This document shows, piece after piece, positions 59,986 to 64,000 of a stretch of DNA of 64,000 nt. Position numbers and translations under genes: made by a program. The stretch comes from JBOEGW01 sp050633625. Lineage in GTDB: Bacteria > Pseudomonadota > Alphaproteobacteria > Rhodobacterales > Rhodobacteraceae. The notes beneath the pieces are model-generated. The model worked only from the letters and a program-made list of their open reading frames with translations, was not told the origin of the DNA and searched no databases. Numbering within the stretch: the stretch's first letter is position 1; each line of letters starts with the position of its first letter. The stretch is taken from positions 372,001 through 436,000 of the forward strand of contig JBOEGW010000001.1 of assembly GCA_050633625.1 (NCBI GenBank), read 5' to 3'.

Positions 59986-61079
59986 CCACCGCGAAGCGGG
60001 TCGTTGTGAAAATCGGCTCAGCGCTTTTGGTGCAGGCGGGCGAGGGCACCCTGAAGCGCGCGTGGTTGGACAGCCTGTGCGAGGATGTCGCGGCGCTGCG
60101 TGCGGGCGGTAAGGACGTTGTTTTGGTGTCATCCGGCTCCATTGGGCTAGGGCGTGCGGCGCTGAATTTGCCCGCCGGAACGCTGGCGCTGGAGCAAAGC
60201 CAAGCGGCGGCGGCGGTTGGTCAGGTGCGCCTCGTGCGCGCCTATGAGGACGCGTTGGCGGCGCGCGGGATTGTCAGCGCACAGGTTTTGCTGACGCTGG
60301 ACGACAGCCTTGATCGGCGGCGTTATCTCAATACCCGCGCCACGTTGGAGCAGCTCTTGGCCCTTGGTGTGGTGCCCATCGTCAATGAAAACGACACAAT
60401 CGCGACAGATGAAATTCGCTATGGCGACAATGATCGTCTCGCCGCGCAGGTGGCGGTAACGATTGAAGCGGATCTGACAATTCTCCTCTCCGATGTTGAC
60501 GGTTTTTATTCCGGCAATCCGAAAGTCGATGCTTCGGCGCAGCATTTTCCGGTTGTCCAAGAGTTGACGCCAGAGCTTTTGGCCATGGGCGGAGATGCGA
60601 TTGGCGGGCTGTCAAAGGGCGGTATGAAAACCAAACTCATCGCCGCGCAAACCGCAACAGCGGCGGGATGTGGGCTGATCATCACGTTAGGTGAGCCACT
60701 CAACCCCCTGAAAACGCTGGAAAACGGGGGGCGTTCTACGCTTTTCGTCGCGCGTGACGATCCCAAAGCCGCGCGCATTCAATGGATTTCCGCTATGAAA
60801 TCTCAGGGAGCCATCCTGCTCGATGCGGGAGCTGTGCGGGCCATCAAAAAGGGAAAATCGCTATTGCCGGTGGGGATCATCGGTGTCGAGGGCGATTTTG
60901 AACGCGGCGATCCGGTGGAGATGATCGGACCTGATGACGTGCGCCTTGGGGCCGGGCTGACGCGTTACACAGCAAAAGAGGCGCGCGCGCTGATTGGCAA
61001 GCACACAGATGAGATTGAGGAGGCGCTAGGGTATCCCGGTCGCGCATCATTGATCCACCGCGACGATATGGCCTTGTAA
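59973..61079 (+). CDS. proB: Glutamate 5-kinase
   Basis: 368 residues with GTG start overlapping obgE. VVVKIGSALLV (~10-20), VSSGSIGLGRAAL (~50), PIVNENDTIATDEIRYGDNDRLAAQVA (~134-160), GGMKTKLIAA (~210), and C-terminal PUA domain (LPVGIIGVEGDFERGD). First step of proline synthesis. Confidence 0.96.
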   Translation: MATLTTAKRVVVKIGSALLVQAGEGTLKRAWLDSLCEDVAALRAGGKDVVLVSSGSIGLGRAALNLPAGTLALEQSQAAAAVGQVRLVRAYEDALAARGIVSAQVLLTLDDSLDRRRYLNTRATLEQLLALGVVPIVNENDTIATDEIRYGDNDRLAAQVAVTIEADLTILLSDVDGFYSGNPKVDASAQHFPVVQELTPELLAMGGDAIGGLSKGGMKTKLIAAQTATAAGCGLIITLGEPLNPLKTLENGGRSTLFVARDDPKAARIQWISAMKSQGAILLDAGAVRAIKKGKSLLPVGIIGVEGDFERGDPVEMIGPDDVRLGAGLTRYTAKEARALIGKHTDEIEEALGYPGRASLIHRDDMAL

Positions 61080-61170
61080 GCGCACACAAAATGCGATGCA
61101 AAACATCGCCATAGATCATTTGAACGGCCATGGTCCGGGCGCTATAAACGCGTCAAACAAGGAGAGCGAC

Positions 61171-62424
61171 ATGAGTGACGACACCAATATTTCCGCCCTG
61201 ATGCACGACCTAGGCGCGCGCGCCAAAAAGGCTGCGGCGGAGTTGGCGTTTGCACCGGGGGCGCGCAAACAAGCGGCTCTTGAGGCGGCGGCGGATGCTG
61301 TTTGGGCGCGCCGCGCCGACATTATGGCCGCCAATGAAAAAGACCTGGCGTTTGGCCGCGAAAAGGGGCTGAGCGCGGCCATGATGGACCGTTTGTTGCT
61401 TGATGAGGCGCGAATTCAGGGCATCACGGATGGGTTGCGCGCGGTTGCGGCGCAGGCCGATCCTGTGGGCGAGGTGCTGGAGGAATGGGACCGTCCAACG
61501 GGGCTTCATATCAAACGAGTGCGCACACCGCTTGGGGTGATTGGCGTGATTTATGAAAGCCGCCCCAATGTGACGGCGGATGCGGGGGCGCTCTGCCTTA
61601 AGGCCGGAAACGCAGTGATTTTGCGCGGCGGCTCGGAGAGTTTTCACAGCTCAGGCGCAATCCATGCCTGTCTCGTAGAAGGGTTGCGCGCCGCGGACCT
61701 GCCAGAAGATGCCATTTTGCGCGTGCCAACGCGCGACCGGGCTGCGGTGTCTGAAATGCTCACCATGACCGATTTCATCGATGTGATTGTACCGCGCGGT
61801 GGTAAGGGGCTTGTGGGGCTGGTCCAGCGCGAAGCCCGCGTGCCGGTGTTCGCGCATCTTGAGGGCATCGTGCACATTTATGTGGACAAGGCAGCGGATG
61901 CGGAAAAAACCCGTAAAGTTGTGATGAACGCGAAAACCCGGCGCACCGGGATTTGTGGCGCGGCGGAATGTTTGTTGATCCATAAGGATGCTGTCGCGCT
62001 TGGCCAATCGGTCATTGATGACTTGATGGCGGCCGGTGTGGAGGTGCGCGCGGGCGCGGGTCTGTCTGGCAGTGTGGTTGCCACTGATGAGGATTGGGGC
62101 AAGGAATACCTCGATAGCATTATCGCGGCGAAACTCGTGGATGATTTAGAAGCGGCGATCAAACATATACGGACGTTCAGCTCCTCGCATACCGATGCGA
62201 TCATGACCGAAGATGACGCGGCGGCTGCCACGTTTTTTCAACAGATCGACAGCGCCATTCTGATGCGAAACGCCTCGACACAATTTGCCGATGGGGGCGA
62301 GTTTGGTATGGGGGCGGAAATTGGCATCGCCACCGGCAAAATGCACGCGCGAGGCCCGGTGGGGGCGGCGCAACTCACCTCCTTTAAGTACCTTGTGGAA
62401 GCGGATGGCGCTGTGCGCGCCTAA
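61171..62424 (+). CDS. proA: Gamma-glutamyl phosphate reductase
   Basis: 417 residues. VIYESRPNVTADAGALCLKAGNA (~126), RGGSES, VPRGGKGLVGLVQ (~208), NAKTRRTGICGAAECLL (catalytic C ~258). NADPH-dependent, gives glutamate semialdehyde. Start ATG 61171 after AAGGAGAGCGAC. Convergent 4-bp overlap with chpT. Confidence 0.97.
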   Translation: MSDDTNISALMHDLGARAKKAAAELAFAPGARKQAALEAAADAVWARRADIMAANEKDLAFGREKGLSAAMMDRLLLDEARIQGITDGLRAVAAQADPVGEVLEEWDRPTGLHIKRVRTPLGVIGVIYESRPNVTADAGALCLKAGNAVILRGGSESFHSSGAIHACLVEGLRAADLPEDAILRVPTRDRAAVSEMLTMTDFIDVIVPRGGKGLVGLVQREARVPVFAHLEGIVHIYVDKAADAEKTRKVVMNAKTRRTGICGAAECLLIHKDAVALGQSVIDDLMAAGVEVRAGAGLSGSVVATDEDWGKEYLDSIIAAKLVDDLEAAIKHIRTFSSSHTDAIMTEDDAAAATFFQQIDSAILMRNASTQFADGGEFGMGAEIGIATGKMHARGPVGAAQLTSFKYLVEADGAVRA

Positions 62425-63023
62425 CACTCAAACGAGATTTCGCTCTCTCCCATGGTCACCTGAACCTGGCGGCCTTGGCTTGCAAGCTCCGGGCCAATCA
62501 AGCCAAACTCGACTCGCGCAGGGGGCAGCTCGCCCCCGGTGTCGCCCTGCGTGACAAAGGCCCATAAAGCTGGTTCGTCCTTAAACTGATCCGCGCGCCC
62601 CGCAACGCGCAGGCGATCCCCGTCTTTGCTCACGTCAATATCTCCCCCCCAAGGCATGACAGTTTCAAGACATTGGATCATCAAGAAGGCGAGTTTTACA
62701 TCGGTGCGCAGCGGATCTCCGGCCAAATTCCAATGGATCCGCACCTTTCGCCCGTCCACGTTAGGCGTCAGCACATCGTTGATCTCGCGCGCCGAGACCA
62801 CAGCACCAGGGGCCGCCGCGCCATAGGCCACACGGAAAAACTTGATCCGCGCATTGGCATTGCTCACACTTTCGCCAATCAACGCCATTTCCGGGCTATC
62901 GGGCACGCCAGACAGCTCCAGCAACTCAAGCCCATTGCCGATCGCGCCCAAAGGGCTGATAAGGTCATGGCAGATACGTGATCCAACCAATGAAACAAGG
63001 TCGCGGGGCGGGGTATCACTCAT
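62421..63023 (-). CDS. chpT: Histidine phosphotransferase ChpT
   Basis: 200 residues. DLVSLVGSRICHDLISPLGAIGNGLELL (8-35) with phospho-His H19. The C-terminal half is a degenerate ATPase-like domain (VNDVL-like EINDVLTPNVDGRKVRI). ChpT relays phosphate from CckA to CtrA; in Rhodobacteraceae this controls motility and gene transfer agents. Start at 63023; the ORF to 63041 is less likely. Confidence 0.9.
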   Translation of the reverse strand: MSDTPPRDLVSLVGSRICHDLISPLGAIGNGLELLELSGVPDSPEMALIGESVSNANARIKFFRVAYGAAAPGAVVSAREINDVLTPNVDGRKVRIHWNLAGDPLRTDVKLAFLMIQCLETVMPWGGDIDVSKDGDRLRVAGRADQFKDEPALWAFVTQGDTGGELPPARVEFGLIGPELASQGRQVQVTMGESEISFEC

Positions 63024-63055
63024 AAGGGGCTCCGGGGTCAATTTGGGTCTGTTGT

Positions 63056-63079
63056 GAAATCTGTGGCGAAATCTGTGGC
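63056..63079. repeat. 12-bp tandem duplication in the chpT-DUF3553 gap
   Basis: GAAATCTGTGGC occurs twice head to tail (63056-63067, 63068-63079), between the divergent chpT and DUF3553 genes. Could be a binding-site doublet or slippage. Confidence 0.6.
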
Positions 63080-63097
63080 AAAAGGAGTCGGGACATC

Positions 63098-63283
63098 ATG
63101 GCAGATATGGGATCAGTATTGGAGCCAGGGATGCTGGTGCGCCACCCGAACAAACCAGACTGGGGGCTTGGGCAGGTACAATCCAACATCGGCGGCAAAG
63201 TCACCGTCAACTTCGAACATGTAGGTAAACAAGTGATTGAAATTTCCCGCATTGATCTCACTTTGGTGTTTGACACGCCCTAA
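63098..63283 (+). CDS. DUF3553 domain protein
   Basis: 61 residues. LEPGMLVRHPNKPDWGLGQVQS (8-29) and KVTVNFEHVGKQVI are the KOW-like DUF3553 pattern, also found at the end of UvrD-type helicases. AAAAGGAGTCGGG precedes the ATG. Function unknown; likely nucleic-acid related. Confidence 0.85.
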   Translation: MADMGSVLEPGMLVRHPNKPDWGLGQVQSNIGGKVTVNFEHVGKQVIEISRIDLTLVFDTP

Positions 63284-63456
63284 ATCCCGCAGGCGCGCGC
63301 TTTGTCCTTTTGGCCTGTGTCTTTTCACCTTAAAATAGTTAACTAAATGATAACACAGCTTTTGCGAGAACAATTGGCTCACCTATCAGGCAAGTGTTGC
63401 CAAAGAGGCGAGGGCAACCTAGTAGAGTTGGATTGACTAGGGGAGAAACGGGCGCG

Positions 63457-64000
63457 ATGGCGAAAGCCACACCACAATTCGAGCTGCGCTTGGCGCGTGG
63501 AGACGACGACCTGAAGGCCGGCCAGCGTTTGCGCTACGATGTGTTCGTGGAGGAACTCGGTGCCAGTGGCTCGCTTGTGGACCATGAAAACCGGCTGGAA
63601 CGCGACGAATTTGATCCGTTTTTCGATCACCTCTTATTGTTTGACGTTGCTGCGCCCGGCGCCCCCTGCGTTGGGGCCTACCGCGTCATGCGCGACGATC
63701 AGGCGGCCTTGATGGGGCGTTATTATTCAGAGGACGAATACGACCTGACGGCGCTGCGCAACTCGGGGCGTAAACTTCTGGAACTTGGCCGCTCCTGCGT
63801 GCACCCGGAGTATCGCGGCGGGCCTGCGCTTGCTCAGCTTTGGGCCGGGCTGCTGGACTATCTCAGCGCCCATAAAATCGAGGTGATGTTTGGTGTCGCC
63901 AGTTTCCATGGCACCGATATTGACGCATTAAAACAACCCCTTGCCCATTTGCACCATAATTTCCTCGCGCCTGAGGATTTGCGGGTCAAGGTCTTGCCCG
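63457..64000 (+). CDS. olsB: L-ornithine N-alpha-acyltransferase OlsB, 3' truncated
   Basis: At least 181 residues before the window ends. FELRLARGDDDLKAGQRLRYDVFVEELG (8-35), FDPFFDHLLLFD (~53-64), VGAYRVMR (~73), LELGRSCVHPEYRGG (~108-122) match the GNAT-type OlsB that makes lyso-ornithine lipid from ornithine and acyl-ACP. ATG at 63457 after GGGGAGAAACG. olsA would be expected past the right edge. The 170-bp leader contains an A/T-rich GTTAACTAAATGATAAC repeat (63339-63355). Confidence 0.88.
   Translation, partial: MAKATPQFELRLARGDDDLKAGQRLRYDVFVEELGASGSLVDHENRLERDEFDPFFDHLLLFDVAAPGAPCVGAYRVMRDDQAALMGRYYSEDEYDLTALRNSGRKLLELGRSCVHPEYRGGPALAQLWAGLLDYLSAHKIEVMFGVASFHGTDIDALKQPLAHLHHNFLAPEDLRVKVLP

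Noticed and set aside
63330..63360. CtrA box upstream of olsB
   Set aside because: TTAA-N5-TTAA is present, but the CtrA site needs TTAA-N7-TTAA; spacing does not fit.

Overview
The window reads as a chromosomal segment of an alphaproteobacterium of the Rhodobacteraceae (roseobacter type). Supporting signs are a complete Kelly-Friedrich sox cluster, a fused MrpAB subunit, a split methionine-synthase module, ChpT, an RplU with a C-terminal extension, moderately high GC, and an ornithine-lipid acyltransferase. I see no phage, transposase, CRISPR array or rRNA. The assignment rests on gene content read by eye, not on a database search.

Layout. 0-6.2 kb: 5' end of trpG, a YibQ-like protein with a very long disordered linker, metY with a possible RBS-masking leader, a DUF2239 gene, a glycosyltransferase-like protein, a small exported protein and a flavin reductase. 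6.2-24.1 kb: the sulfur-oxidation region. soxT, soxR and soxS run leftwards and soxVWXYZABCDEF rightwards, followed by a DUF302 protein, a split YeeE/YedE pair, a persulfide-dioxygenase-type hydrolase, a TIGR01244 sulfurtransferase, a SulP transporter and an SDR. 24.1-32.3 kb: a zeta-class GST, the mrpABCDEFG Na+/H+ antiporter operon (A and B fused) and a creatinase, all leftward. 32.5-37.2 kb: dusA, a Bcr/CflA efflux pump, a TSUP permease, a TDT permease and a YjbR protein. 37.3-41.8 kb: cysS, a wedged DUF6680-like gene, cimA and a phytoene-synthase-like protein. 41.8-49.2 kb: an MFS permease, cobB-cobA, cbiD-cobK-alkA-esterase and an HNH nuclease, with copies of a dispersed intergenic repeat. 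49.4-55.8 kb: a methyltetrahydrofolate:corrinoid methyltransferase with its 'virulence factor' partner, ppx, rlmE, a MauG/CcpA-like di-haem peroxidase, an SH3 protein and msrB. 55.9-64 kb: tRNA-Ser(CGA), a DUF2059 protein, rplU-rpmA, a GNAT, obgE-proB-proA, chpT, a DUF3553 protein and the start of olsB.

How it works together. SoxXA, SoxYZ, SoxB and SoxCD oxidise thiosulfate in the periplasm. SoxV, SoxW and SoxS keep thiols reduced, SoxF and SoxE handle sulfide, and the YeeE, persulfide dioxygenase, sulfurtransferase and SulP genes probably move and detoxify sulfane sulfur and its products. The only ArsR-type regulator in the region, SoxR, has two cysteines spaced like the persulfide sensor SqrR. 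The most notable observation is that six exact ATTC-N8-GAAT palindromes occur in this region, each in a different intergenic gap: W/X, B/C, D/E, F/DUF302, DUF302/YeeE and YeeE/persulfide dioxygenase. Together with terminators after soxB and soxF, this suggests that the cluster is a chain of separately repressed units under one persulfide sensor rather than one long operon.
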